Origin: Olsenella sp. An293 | GTDB lineage: Bacteria > Actinomycetota > Coriobacteriia > Coriobacteriales > Atopobiaceae | DNA length: 64,000 nucleotides | NCBI RefSeq assembly: GCF_002159495.1 | Contig: NZ_NFIT01000003.1 | Span: forward strand, 1 to 64,000 | Direction of reading: 5' to 3' | Part shown: positions 7,554 to 16,205 of the stretch, piece after piece | Numbering within the stretch: position 1 is the stretch's first letter | How the letters are laid out: each line of letters opens with the position of its first letter | Notes under the pieces: generated by a model | The model's input: the letters and a program-made list of their open reading frames with translations, nothing else | What the model was told of the DNA's origin: nothing | Database searches by the model: none | Made by a program: the position numbers and the translations under genes

Positions 7554-9016
7554 TAGCCCCGGCTCATGCGCCGGCGAATGGCGCAGTACTCCATGACCAG
7601 CAGCACGAGCAGGATCGCCATCGAGACGAGCGAGCCCACCACGGCGCCCGCCAGCCCCGCGAAGTTCACGAGCAGCATCGACACCGGCACCGCAAAGGCA
7701 AACGCGATCAGGTAGAGCCTCGACACCTCGCCCTGCGCGCGCAGCACGGTGACGATCTGGTAGAGAAAGTCGATGCACGCGCAGACGCCGCCCGTGCCCA
7801 CCATCACGAGCGCGAGCCCGCGGAACTGCTCGAAGTCCAGCCCGTACATGAGGCTCATCAGGGGTATGCCGAGCCAGGCCATGAACAGCGCCATCGCCCC
7901 GGTGATCAGCGCGATCACACCCACCATCGCGAGTACCACGAGGTCGAAGCGACGGTGCTTCTCGGGGTCGTCCCAGATGCGCGCCAGGCGCACGAGCTGA
8001 GGCTTGTAGATGAAGCCCGCCACCATGAGGATCGAGTGCGCGGGGAAGTAGAGCGCGTTGTAGTAGAGCTGGTTGTCATAGGAGAGGGCGCCCTCCATCG
8101 CGAACTTGGGCACCGAGTCGATGAGGTTGTAGAGGAACAGCGCCAAAAACAGCGGGAAGCACTCCACGAAGAGGTCACGGATGCCGCGGGCCGTGGCCGG
8201 GAGGCTCTTCTCGGTCTCAAAGAAGGCGAGCGGCACCGTGAGCAGCAGAAGCGACGCCACGCCGCCCACCGCCATGGCAAAGCTCGCCACGGGCAGGCTC
8301 CGCGTGAGGAACAAGATCACCGAGAACGCCACGAGGCCGAGCACGCAGCGCGCGGCCTGCGAGAGTCCCGCCAGATAGAGCTTGTCCTTCTGCTGCAGGC
8401 GCCCCTCGTAGACGTCGGCCAGGCCGTCCACCGCGCGAAAGGCGAGCACGCCCATGCAGACGGCAAACATCTGCGCGTCATAGCCGCGGAAGCGGCACCA
8501 CAGCCACCCCACGAGCAGCATGGCGGCGCAGGTGAGAAAGCGCTGGATCTGGTAGTCCAGGAAGGAGCGCATCTCGTCGAGGTCGGAGACCTGGTAGGTG
8601 CGCACGCCGTAGTTGGCCAGGAACAAAAGGAGCGTTCCCACGGTGAAGGCCATGGAGAAAAGGCCGGCCTGCTCGGCGCCCACGAGCCAGGTGGCGACCA
8701 TCGTGAGCACCGGGAAGAGCATGCCCCAGGCGGCCTGGCCGGCGGTGTTGCACACGTAGTCGCGCGTGGTCTGGTGGGCGAGGTACTGCTCGGTCTGCTC
8801 GGAGAACTTGCCGCCAAAGACGGCGCCGATCAGGCGGTTCCACCAGTCGTTCACCACGCGCGCGAGCGGGCCGGGCTGTCGGTCTGCCCGCGGCTTTCGC
8901 TCGCGGCGCCTGCGGGTCTCCACGCCGTAGCGCGGCGTCTTGGCGGAGCGGCTTGCAGGCCGGACAGCGGCGACCACGCGACGGTTCATGAGGCGCTTGA
9001 GCGGGTTCTCGGGCAT
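7550..9016 (-). CDS. Polysaccharide flippase-like membrane protein (MOP superfamily)
   Basis: A 488-residue protein with a basic cytoplasmic N-terminus of about 90 residues rich in Arg, followed by about 12 hydrophobic helices. The pattern and length fit Wzx/MurJ-like flippases (polysaccharide biosynthesis proteins), which flip lipid-linked saccharides across the membrane. The ATG at 9016 has GGAGGGA about 10 nt upstream; a GTG at 9043 would add nine residues. The gene overlaps the convergent flavin reductase gene at their stops. No glycosyltransferase genes are adjacent, so the substrate is unknown. The extended basic N-terminus is unusual for the family. Confidence 0.75.
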   Translation of the reverse strand: MPENPLKRLMNRRVVAAVRPASRSAKTPRYGVETRRRRERKPRADRQPGPLARVVNDWWNRLIGAVFGGKFSEQTEQYLAHQTTRDYVCNTAGQAAWGMLFPVLTMVATWLVGAEQAGLFSMAFTVGTLLLFLANYGVRTYQVSDLDEMRSFLDYQIQRFLTCAAMLLVGWLWCRFRGYDAQMFAVCMGVLAFRAVDGLADVYEGRLQQKDKLYLAGLSQAARCVLGLVAFSVILFLTRSLPVASFAMAVGGVASLLLLTVPLAFFETEKSLPATARGIRDLFVECFPLFLALFLYNLIDSVPKFAMEGALSYDNQLYYNALYFPAHSILMVAGFIYKPQLVRLARIWDDPEKHRRFDLVVLAMVGVIALITGAMALFMAWLGIPLMSLMYGLDFEQFRGLALVMVGTGGVCACIDFLYQIVTVLRAQGEVSRLYLIAFAFAVPVSMLLVNFAGLAGAVVGSLVSMAILLVLLVMEYCAIRRRMSRGY

Positions 9017-9188
9017 AGGGGCAGTCTCCCTCCAAAGGTGCACCCAAGCATTGTAGTCCAGCCGTCTCGCCGGACGCGTCCCGCCGACGTACGTGAACTA
9101 TGCGTTTCTTGTCCGTGGGGTCTTGGTCGAAGGCAGGCTCGCGGGGTATCTTCTAGAAGTCGACCGCACACCCGTACAAGGAGCAACG

Positions 9189-11891
9189 TTGGCCGAGAAG
9201 AACCTGACCGCCGATCGTGAATCGGCTATTATCCCCGCCCTCAACGTCCCCGAGAGCATCGCCGACAACATGGCGCTGTTCTTGCGCCTCGTGCGCAAGG
9301 TACTCGAGGAGTTCGACCCGTCGCTGCGCGCCACCTTCGACGTCCTTCTCGCCGACGCCGTTCGCGCGAGCGCCGACGAGGCCTCCGAGACCGACGACGA
9401 GCGCGCGGCCTTCTCCGAGCTCGAGCGCATCATCGACGGGCTCGACGAGCGCTCGACCACGCTGCTGATGCGCGCCTTCGTGGCCTACTTCCACCTCGCC
9501 AACATCTGCGAGGAGAACTATCGCGTCGGGTCGCTGCGGGCCCGCGAGGCGGCGGTGGACACCGCCGAGCCCGCCGACCCCATCAACGACATCACCGTAG
9601 CGTATCGCCAGCTCGTGGACGAGTGCGGGCGCGGCCGGGCCATCGCCCTGCTGCAGCGCCTGGAGTTCCGCCCGGTCTTCACCGCGCACCCCACCGAGGC
9701 GCGCCGCCGCGCGGTCGAGGGCAAGATCCGCCGCATCGCCGAGCTGCTCGCCGCGCGCGACGGCCTCTCGGGCGTGGCCCTGGCCGAGAACGAGCGCAGG
9801 CTTCTGCAGGAGATCGATGCGCTCTTCCGCACCTCGCCGATCGCTCACAAGAAGCCCACTCCCGTCGAGGAGGCCGACACCATCGTCGACATCTTCGACA
9901 GCACCCTCTTTGACATGGTGCCGGACGTCTACCGGCGCTTCGATGACTGGGAGCTCGGCGAGAAGGCGGGCACCGTTCCGCCCGTGTGCCCGGCCTTCTT
10001 CCACCCGGGCAGCTGGATCGGCTCGGACCGCGACGGCAACCCCAACGTCACCGCCAAGGTGAGCCGCCAGGTGGCCGAGAAGTTCCGCCGCCACGTGCTC
10101 GAGCGGCTCGCCGAGGCAACGGAGACCTGCGGCCGCAACCTCACGCTCGACGCGATCTCCACGCCGCCCTCGGACGCGCTCGTGAACCTCTGGAGCCACC
10201 AGGTCGAGATGAGCGAGGCGCTCACGGCCCGCGCGCTGGGCATCTCCGCGAGCGAGCTGCACCGCGCGGCCATGCTCGTCATCGCCGAGCGCCTGCGCGC
10301 CACGATCGAGCGCACTGCGGACGTGATGTACGCGTGCGCCGACGACTACATCGCCGACCTGCGCGTCGTCCAGTCCTCCCTCGCGCGCTCCGGGGCGGTC
10401 CGCACTGCCTACGGCCCCGTGCAGCGCCTCATCTGGCAGGCGCAGACCTTCGGCTTCCACCTCGTGGAGATGGAGTTCCGCCAGCACTCGCTCGTGCACC
10501 GCCGTGCACTCGCCGACATCGAGGAGCACGGCCGCTGGGGCGAGCGCGGCGAGCTCGAGCCCATGACCCGCGAGGTGCTCGACACCTTCCGCGCCATCGC
10601 GCAGATCCAGCGCAAGAGCGGCGTGGACGCGGCGCGCCGCTACATCATCTCGTTCACCAAGTCCGCCGAGGACGTGGCCAACGTCTACCGCCTGGCCCAC
10701 CTCGCCTTCGCGCACGAGGTGGACGTCCCGGTGCTCGACGTCATCCCGCTCTTCGAGCAGGTCGAGGACCTTGAGAACGCCGTGTCCACCCTCGATGCGA
10801 TGATCGCCCTGCCCGAGGTCCAGCGCCGCCTCGACCAGACCGGCCGGCGCCTCGAGGTCATGCTCGGCTACTCGGACTCCTCCAAGGACGCCGGCCCCAC
10901 CTCGGCCACGCTCGTGCTGCACGCCACGCAGGAGGCGATCGCGCGCTGGGCGGACGAGAACGGCATCGACCTCGTGCTCATGCACGGCCGCGGCGGCGCG
11001 GTCGGGCGCGGGGGAGGCCCGGCAAACCGCGCGGTGCTCTCCCAGCCAAAGGGGTCGGTCAACTGCTGCTTCAAGCTCACCGAGCAGGGAGAGGTCATCT
11101 TCGCCCGCTACGGCGACCCTACGCTGGCGCGGCGCCACGTGGAGTCGGTCGTGGGCGCCACGCTGCTTCAGTCCGCTCCCTCGATCGAGTGGGTCAACAC
11201 AGAGACCACCGAGAAGTACGCCGCGCTCGCGGCCGAGCTCGACGCCGCCTCGCGCGAGCGCTATCTCGACCTGCTGCACACCGAGGGCTTCGCCGAGTGG
11301 TTCTCCACGGTGACGCCGCTCACCGAGGTGGGCCTCATGCCCATCGGCAGTCGCCCCGCCAAGCGCGGGCTCGGCGCAAAGTCCCTTGACGACCTGCGCA
11401 CCATCCCGTGGATCTTCTCGTGGAGCCAGGCGCGCGTGAACCTGGCCGCATGGTACGGCCTGGGCAGCGCGTGCGAGCGGGTGGGGGATCTCGAGCGCCT
11501 GCGCGCCGCCTACGCGGAGTGGCCGCTGTTCACCACCTTCGTCGACAACGTCGAGATGTCGCTCTCAAAGGTCGACGAGCGCATCGCGCGGCTCTACCTC
11601 GCGCTCGGCGACCGCGACGACCTTGCGACGAAGGTGCTCGAGGAGATGGAGCTCACGCGCCGCTGGGTGCTCGCCATCGTGGGGGACGAGTGGCCGCTGC
11701 AGCACCGTCGCGTGCTCGGCCCGGTGATCCGCATGCGCCTGCCCTTCGTGAACGTCCTCTCCGTGACCCAGGCGCTCGCCCTGCGCCGCCTGCGCTCGGG
11801 CGACCTCACACCGGAGGAGCGCGAGCGGCTCACCTATCTCATCCTCTGCACCGTCTCCGGCGTGGCGGCCGGCCTGCAGAACACGGGGTGA
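9189..11891 (+). CDS. ppc: Phosphoenolpyruvate carboxylase
   Basis: A 900-residue enzyme that carboxylates PEP to oxaloacetate for anaplerosis. Intact signatures are FTAHPTEARRRA (catalytic His near residue 164), GSWIGSDRDGNPNVT (about 273), GYSDSSKDAG, HGRGGAVGRGGGP (about 600), GSRPAKR, IPWIFSWSQARVNLAAWYG and the C-terminal QNTG that closes the active site. I chose the TTG at 9189 because AAGGAG (9178-9183) sits 5 nt before it and the frame upstream has no family resemblance. The motif GAGAAGAAC occurs in codons 3-5. The gene is alone, facing the PPK2 gene. Confidence 0.96.
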   Translation: MAEKNLTADRESAIIPALNVPESIADNMALFLRLVRKVLEEFDPSLRATFDVLLADAVRASADEASETDDERAAFSELERIIDGLDERSTTLLMRAFVAYFHLANICEENYRVGSLRAREAAVDTAEPADPINDITVAYRQLVDECGRGRAIALLQRLEFRPVFTAHPTEARRRAVEGKIRRIAELLAARDGLSGVALAENERRLLQEIDALFRTSPIAHKKPTPVEEADTIVDIFDSTLFDMVPDVYRRFDDWELGEKAGTVPPVCPAFFHPGSWIGSDRDGNPNVTAKVSRQVAEKFRRHVLERLAEATETCGRNLTLDAISTPPSDALVNLWSHQVEMSEALTARALGISASELHRAAMLVIAERLRATIERTADVMYACADDYIADLRVVQSSLARSGAVRTAYGPVQRLIWQAQTFGFHLVEMEFRQHSLVHRRALADIEEHGRWGERGELEPMTREVLDTFRAIAQIQRKSGVDAARRYIISFTKSAEDVANVYRLAHLAFAHEVDVPVLDVIPLFEQVEDLENAVSTLDAMIALPEVQRRLDQTGRRLEVMLGYSDSSKDAGPTSATLVLHATQEAIARWADENGIDLVLMHGRGGAVGRGGGPANRAVLSQPKGSVNCCFKLTEQGEVIFARYGDPTLARRHVESVVGATLLQSAPSIEWVNTETTEKYAALAAELDAASRERYLDLLHTEGFAEWFSTVTPLTEVGLMPIGSRPAKRGLGAKSLDDLRTIPWIFSWSQARVNLAAWYGLGSACERVGDLERLRAAYAEWPLFTTFVDNVEMSLSKVDERIARLYLALGDRDDLATKVLEEMELTRRWVLAIVGDEWPLQHRRVLGPVIRMRLPFVNVLSVTQALALRRLRSGDLTPEERERLTYLILCTVSGVAAGLQNTG

Positions 11892-11905
11892 TCGGGCTCC
11901 GGCGC

Positions 11906-11962
11906 GCGTCTGCGCCCGAGCCCGAGCCTGAGTCTGTGCCCGAGCCTGCGCCTGGGCCCGAG
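11906..11962. repeat. Degenerate hexamer repeat GCCCGAG/GCCTGAG
   Basis: About nine imperfect copies of a GCCYGA-type hexamer fill the short gap between the convergent ppc and PPK2 genes. It is a low-complexity slippage tract and no function can be assigned. Confidence 0.7.
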
Positions 11963-11965
11963 CAG

Positions 11966-12868
11966 CTAGTCGTCGTGGTCCACGTCCGCCGCGGGGCCGT
12001 CCGTGAGCGCGCGTCGGCAGTCGGCGAGTCGCTCGCGCGCCCTGCGGGGGAGCTCGGGATAGCACGGGTCTATCTTCTCGAGCACATCCAGGATCGCCTC
12101 CGAGACCAGGACGCGCGCGACCCACTTCTGATCAGCCGGGATCACGTACCAGGGGGCCTTCCCGGTGGCGGTTCCGGCGATCATGTCCTCGTAGGCGCTC
12201 TGATACTCGTCCCATTCCATGCGCTCCGAGAGGTCGCTCTCGGAGAACTTCCAGTTCTTGGCCTCGTCGTCGATGCGCTCGAGGAAGCGCTCGCGCTGCT
12301 TGTCCGCGCTCACGTTGAGGAAGATCTTCACGATGCGGTTGCCGGTGCGCCACAGATAGCGCTCGAAGCCGCGGATGTCCTCGAAGCGCTCCTCGAAGTA
12401 GCGCCTCTCGCTCATCTCCGTGCAGCGACGGGGCAGCTGATAGTCGCGCCAGAGTCCGTGGACGCGCACGACCAGGCACTCCTCGTAGTAGGAGCGGTTG
12501 AAGACCGCGATCTTGCCGCGTTCCGGCAGCGCTCCAAAGCTCCGCCAGAGAAAGCCGTGCGCGCGGTCCACGCTCGTGGGCTGCTTGAAGCTTCGCACGT
12601 CGATGCCCGTGGGGTTGACGCCACCCAAGACGTGGCGAATGGTCGAGTCCTTGCCCGCAGCGTCCATTGCCTGCAAGATCACGATGACGCTCTCGCGCGC
12701 CTCCGCGTAGAGCCGGTCCTGCAGTTCCTCGATGCGAGCCTTGTTCTCGGCGAGCCGAAGCTCGTATTCGGGCCTCTTCTCCGGGTCCACCCTCAGGGTG
12801 GTCGGGAAGTCTTCCAGCTTGAAGCCCTTCTCTCCGGTCACCGTGAAGTCGTCCAGGTCTTTGCCCAT
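11966..12868 (-). CDS. Polyphosphate kinase 2 family protein
   Basis: A 300-residue PPK2-family phosphotransferase that uses polyphosphate to phosphorylate nucleotides. Visible marks are Walker A QAMDAAGKDST (about 67-76), the KQPTSVDRAHGFLWR segment, FNRSYYEECLVVRVH, and IVKIFLNVSADKQRERFLERIDD in the lid region. The ATG at 12868 follows GGAGGGA; in-frame codons upstream have no family similarity. One PPK2 domain is present. Subclass (NMP-, NDP- or dual-specific) cannot be decided by eye. The gene is convergent with ppc and divergent from the feo locus. Confidence 0.92.
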   Translation of the reverse strand: MGKDLDDFTVTGEKGFKLEDFPTTLRVDPEKRPEYELRLAENKARIEELQDRLYAEARESVIVILQAMDAAGKDSTIRHVLGGVNPTGIDVRSFKQPTSVDRAHGFLWRSFGALPERGKIAVFNRSYYEECLVVRVHGLWRDYQLPRRCTEMSERRYFEERFEDIRGFERYLWRTGNRIVKIFLNVSADKQRERFLERIDDEAKNWKFSESDLSERMEWDEYQSAYEDMIAGTATGKAPWYVIPADQKWVARVLVSEAILDVLEKIDPCYPELPRRARERLADCRRALTDGPAADVDHDD

Positions 12869-13114
12869 GCCGCTCCCTCCTACGTCCTTGGGCAAGATCT
12901 TCCCCTCGGCGTCGGCGGGGGAACGCTCGACTCGGCGGGCGTTACCGGTGACGCCGCAAGCGCCTCTGGTTTTGCATGCGCGGCAAGAGGGTGGCCCCAT
13001 CGGAGTAAAGTTTCCCGCATGTAACTCAATCGGCGAACGGCACTTGCCTTCATAGAAGTAAGTCCTATAGTACTCATGGGCAAGTCAACTAAAGCTAACA
13101 CCGAAGGAGGCCTC

Positions 13115-13348
13115 ATGGCATCATCCGCCCAGTTGCCGTTGGCGATGGTCGGCCCCGACGAGAAGGCTCACGTCGCCGGCATCCGCGGGGACGCGGAGCT
13201 GAGACAGCATCTCGCCGAGCTGGGCTTTGTCGAAGGCTCTGAGGTCAAGGTCATCTCGCGTGCCGCGGGCGACGTCATCGTGAGCGTGAAGGGTGCCCGC
13301 CTCGCACTCAACCGATCCATGGCCAGCCGTATCACCGTGTCGCTCTAG
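13115..13348 (+). CDS. feoA: FeoA family protein, first copy
   Basis: A 77-residue SH3-like FeoA domain protein that assists the FeoB ferrous-iron transporter. The family core is seen in RQHLAELGFVEGSEVKVISRAAGDVIVSVKGARLALNRSMASRI. The ATG at 13115 follows AAGGAGG (13104-13110). It heads the feoA-feoA-feoB cluster, and a hairpin separates it from the second feoA. The immediate upstream sequence (about 13084-13099) bears only weak resemblance to a DtxR-type iron box. Confidence 0.9.
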   Translation: MASSAQLPLAMVGPDEKAHVAGIRGDAELRQHLAELGFVEGSEVKVISRAAGDVIVSVKGARLALNRSMASRITVSL

Positions 13349-13349
13349 C

Positions 13350-13376
13350 GCTCAAAAGTAACCGTCGCTTTTGAGC
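13350..13376 (+). other. Hairpin between the two feoA genes
   Basis: Perfect 9-bp arms GCTCAAAAG and CTTTTGAGC enclose 9 nt just after the first feoA stop. It could pause transcription or protect the upstream mRNA. There is no T-tract. Confidence 0.6.
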
Positions 13377-13395
13377 AGGGAAGAAAGGAAGGCGC

Positions 13396-13626
13396 ATGCC
13401 AACTCTTAAGGACGTGAAGGTGGGGGAGAGTGCCGTTGTGTCCAAGCTTTTGGGGGCCGGTGCCCTCAAGCGTCGCATCATGGACATGGGACTCACCAAG
13501 GGGACTGCCGTCCACGTGCGCAAGGTCGCGCCGCTGGGCGACCCAATCGAGATAACGGTGCGTGGGTACGAGCTCTCGATTCGCAAGGACGAGGCCGCGC
13601 TCGTTGAGGTGACGGATGTGGCGTGA
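13396..13626 (+). CDS. feoA: FeoA family protein, second copy
   Basis: A 76-residue FeoA domain protein with the classic pattern LKRRIMDMGLTKGTAVHVRKVAPLGDPIEITVRGYELSIRKDEAALVEV. The ATG at 13396 follows AAGGAAGG. It differs clearly from the first copy, so this is not a recent duplication. The two may act as different partners or regulators of the FeoB that follows. The gap to feoB holds a repeat unit, a short terminator and an iron box. Confidence 0.92.
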   Translation: MPTLKDVKVGESAVVSKLLGAGALKRRIMDMGLTKGTAVHVRKVAPLGDPIEITVRGYELSIRKDEAALVEVTDVA

Positions 13627-13639
13627 CACGTTGACAAAG

Positions 13640-13668
13640 TTGACAAAGTAACCTGACGACATTGTCAA
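13640..13668. repeat. Single 29-bp unit of the TTGACAAT palindrome family
   Basis: It begins TTGACAAAG, carries the core TAACCTGACGAC and ends ATTGTCAA. It has the same length and core as the paired units at 20.6, 24.1 and 62.2 kb. Only one arm is present here, so it is a half-element or a degenerate pair. Confidence 0.75.
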
Positions 13669-13679
13669 GTTGACAAGCT

Positions 13680-13699
13680 CGGCCGGCGACGGCCGTTTT
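13680..13699 (+). terminator. Short terminator before feoB
   Basis: CGGCCG, loop GCGA, CGGCCG, then TTTT. It would end transcripts from the feoA pair, implying that feoB has its own promoter. Confidence 0.6.
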
Positions 13700-13712
13700 C
13701 TCGCGCGCATAA

Positions 13713-13728
13713 GTTAGTCTAATCTAAC
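13713..13728. promoter_or_regulatory. DtxR/IdeR-type iron box upstream of feoB
   Basis: GTTAGTCTAATCTAAC is an inverted repeat containing TTAGTCTAA, which fits the core TTAGnCTAA of DtxR-family boxes. I count about 16 of 19 matches to the general consensus. It lies 48 nt before the feoB start, as expected for iron-dependent repression. Confidence 0.7.
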
Positions 13729-13775
13729 AATTGGCACCAGACGAGTAGCAATTGGTTAACTTGGAAAGGGAAGGT

Positions 13776-16025
13776 ATGGCTGAAACCACCATCGGTCTCG
13801 CAGGAAACCCAAACTGCGGCAAGACCACGCTGTTCAACGAGCTCACGGGCTCCAACGGGTATGTGGGCAACTGGCCCGGCGTCACCGTCGAGAAGAAGCA
13901 GGCAGCCTGGCGCGCCAATCGTGACGTGACCTTCGTCGACCTGCCCGGCATCTACTCGCTCTCGCCCTACACGCCCGAGGAGGTCGTCTCGCGCGACTAT
14001 CTCGTGGGGGAGCGTCCCGACGCAGTGATCGACCTCGTTGACGTCACCAACCTCGAGCGCAACCTCTACCTCACCACCCAGCTTCTCGAGGCCGGTCGTC
14101 CCGTGGTCGTGGGCCTCAACATGTGCGACCTGCTCAAGGAGAAAGGCGACGTCATCGACACCGCCGCCCTGTCCGATCGCCTCGGCGTGCCCGTGATCGA
14201 GGTCTCCGCGCTGCGCAAGACCAACCTCGACGCGCTGGTCAACAAGGCCGTGGCGGCAGGCCGGGCAGGCGCGGTCCAGCCGGGCGCGCCCTGCTTTTCG
14301 CCCGAGGTGGAGGACGCGCTCGGCAAGATCGCGGCCATCGTCTCCGGAAGCTGCGACGCCAACCTCGTGCGCTGGTACTCGGTCAAGGTCTTCGAGCGTG
14401 ACGCCGAGGCCGTGAAGGCCCTGCATCTCAGCTCCGCGCAGCTCAACCAGGCCGAGAAGATCGTGCAGGCCGTCGAGAAGAGCCGCGGCGACGACGCCGA
14501 GTCCATCATCACCTCAGACCGCTACGACTGGATCGGCGAGGTCATGGCCTCCTGCGTCAAGAAGGCGCCCAAGAAGCTCAGCCTGTCCGAGAGGATCGAC
14601 AAGGTCGTGACCAGCCGCGTGCTGGGCCTGCCCATCTTTGTGGCGGTCATGTTCGTCGTGTACTACATCGCGGTCTCGACGGTGGGCGACTGGGGAACCG
14701 TCTGGGCAAACGACGAGGTCTTCGGCGAGGGCTGGGAGCTCTTTGGCATGGCGATCCCGTCGATTCCCGCGGTGGTCGAGGGCTGGCTCACCGCGGCGGG
14801 CGCCTCTGACATGGTGAGCTCGCTCGTGCTCGACGGCATCGTGGGCGGCGTGGGCTCGGTCCTGGGCTTCATCCCGCAGATGCTCGTGCTGTTCATGATG
14901 CTCGCGTTCCTCGAGGACTGCGGCTACATGAGCCGCGTGGCCTTTGTCATGGACCGGCTGTTCCGCCGCTTTGGCCTCTCGGGCAAGAGCTTCATCCCGT
15001 TTCTCATCTCGTCCGGCTGCGGCGTCCCCGGCGTCATGGCCACCAAGACCATCGAGAACGAGAAGGACCGTCGCATGACGGCCATGCTCACCACCATGAT
15101 CCCGTGCGGCGCCAAGACCCCGATCATCGCCCTCGTGATGGGCGTGCTCGTGGGCGGCGCTGACGCCTGGTGGGTGGCCCCGATGTTCTACTTCCTCGGC
15201 CTTGCCGCCATCGTCGTCTCCGCGCTCATGCTCAAGAAGACCAAGATGTTCGCCGGCGAGCCCGCCCCCTTTGTGATGGAGCTGCCCGACTACCACCTGC
15301 CCGCGCTCAAGAGCTGGTGGCTGCACGTGTGGGAGCGTATCTCCGCGTACCTCAAGAAGGCGGCGACGATCATCTTTGCCGCGTGCGTGGTCGTGTGGTT
15401 CCTCTCCAGCTTTGGCTTTGCCTCGTGGGAGGGCGGCGACGGCTCCTTCGGCTTCCTCGCCTCGCTGCCGGGCGCTCCCGAGTACAGCGCCGACTACTCG
15501 CTGCTCGCCATCGTGGCCGGCGCCATCGCATGGATCTTCGCGCCGCTCGGCGCCGACAGCTGGCAGGCGACCGCCGCTTCCATCAACGCTCTCATCGCCA
15601 AGGAGAACCTGGTCTCCACCTTTGGCACGATCTTCGGCCTGGGCGAGGCCACCGAGGGCGACCCGGTCATGTGGCAGGCTTTCGCTGCCATGTTCACCGA
15701 CGGCGCGGGCGTCATGCACGCGGGTGCGATGTGCGCGTTCGTGGCGTTCAACATGCTCGACGCGCCGTGCTTCGCCGCCATCGGTACCATCCGTCGCCAG
15801 ATGGACAGCCCCAAGTGGTTCTGGTTCGCGATCGGCTACCAGTGCGTCTTTGCCTGGTGCGTGGGCCTGATCATCAACCAGCTCTGGGAGCTCTTCGCGC
15901 TGGGGAACTTCGGCGTGTGGACGGTGGTCGCGTTTGCGCTGCTCGCGGGCATGGTCTTCCAGATCGTCCGTCCGATGCCCAAGACCGAGCGGACAGACGA
16001 GAAGGTCCTCGCGCAGCTCGCATAA
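13776..16025 (+). CDS. feoB: Ferrous iron transporter FeoB, first system
   Basis: A 749-residue inner-membrane Fe(II) transporter with an N-terminal G-protein domain: G1 GNPNCGKTT (10-18), G3 DLPG and G4 NMCD. The first gate region reads SGCGVPGVMATKTI and the second contains MIPCGAKTP. Around ten hydrophobic helices follow the GTPase and helical spacer. The ATG at 13776 follows GGAAAGGGAAGG; an upstream in-frame GTG is less likely. Preceded by two feoA genes and an iron box, it is the first of two FeoB proteins in the window. A hairpin terminator follows. Confidence 0.96.
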   Translation: MAETTIGLAGNPNCGKTTLFNELTGSNGYVGNWPGVTVEKKQAAWRANRDVTFVDLPGIYSLSPYTPEEVVSRDYLVGERPDAVIDLVDVTNLERNLYLTTQLLEAGRPVVVGLNMCDLLKEKGDVIDTAALSDRLGVPVIEVSALRKTNLDALVNKAVAAGRAGAVQPGAPCFSPEVEDALGKIAAIVSGSCDANLVRWYSVKVFERDAEAVKALHLSSAQLNQAEKIVQAVEKSRGDDAESIITSDRYDWIGEVMASCVKKAPKKLSLSERIDKVVTSRVLGLPIFVAVMFVVYYIAVSTVGDWGTVWANDEVFGEGWELFGMAIPSIPAVVEGWLTAAGASDMVSSLVLDGIVGGVGSVLGFIPQMLVLFMMLAFLEDCGYMSRVAFVMDRLFRRFGLSGKSFIPFLISSGCGVPGVMATKTIENEKDRRMTAMLTTMIPCGAKTPIIALVMGVLVGGADAWWVAPMFYFLGLAAIVVSALMLKKTKMFAGEPAPFVMELPDYHLPALKSWWLHVWERISAYLKKAATIIFAACVVVWFLSSFGFASWEGGDGSFGFLASLPGAPEYSADYSLLAIVAGAIAWIFAPLGADSWQATAASINALIAKENLVSTFGTIFGLGEATEGDPVMWQAFAAMFTDGAGVMHAGAMCAFVAFNMLDAPCFAAIGTIRRQMDSPKWFWFAIGYQCVFAWCVGLIINQLWELFALGNFGVWTVVAFALLAGMVFQIVRPMPKTERTDEKVLAQLA

Positions 16026-16027
16026 GT

Positions 16028-16093
16028 GTCTGCAAATTGGGGACAGTCCCCAACTAACATATGCGAATTGGGGACTGTCCCCAATTTGCAGAC
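16028..16093. repeat. Paired GGGGACNGTCCCC palindrome
   Basis: Perfect 26-bp arms (16028-16053 and 16068-16093) each contain a smaller palindrome, GGGGACAGTCCCC or GGGGACTGTCCCC. A related single copy lies at 1948-1968. It is a compound palindromic repeat lying directly after feoB. Confidence 0.85.
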
Positions 16094-16128
16094 GGCGCGC
16101 CGTCGGCCGAATGTGCCGGCGGCGCGCC
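16094..16128 (+). terminator. Hairpin terminator after feoB
   Basis: GC-rich arms (16094-16107 with 16115-16128) around a 7-nt loop, followed by CTTTG. It probably ends the feoB transcript. Confidence 0.6.
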
Positions 16129-16205
16129 CTTTGAACCTTTCGTCCATGTCGGCGCAAAGGAGTACACTTCAGATTTGTGTGAATAATCTGATGGCAGGAG
16201 GACCC

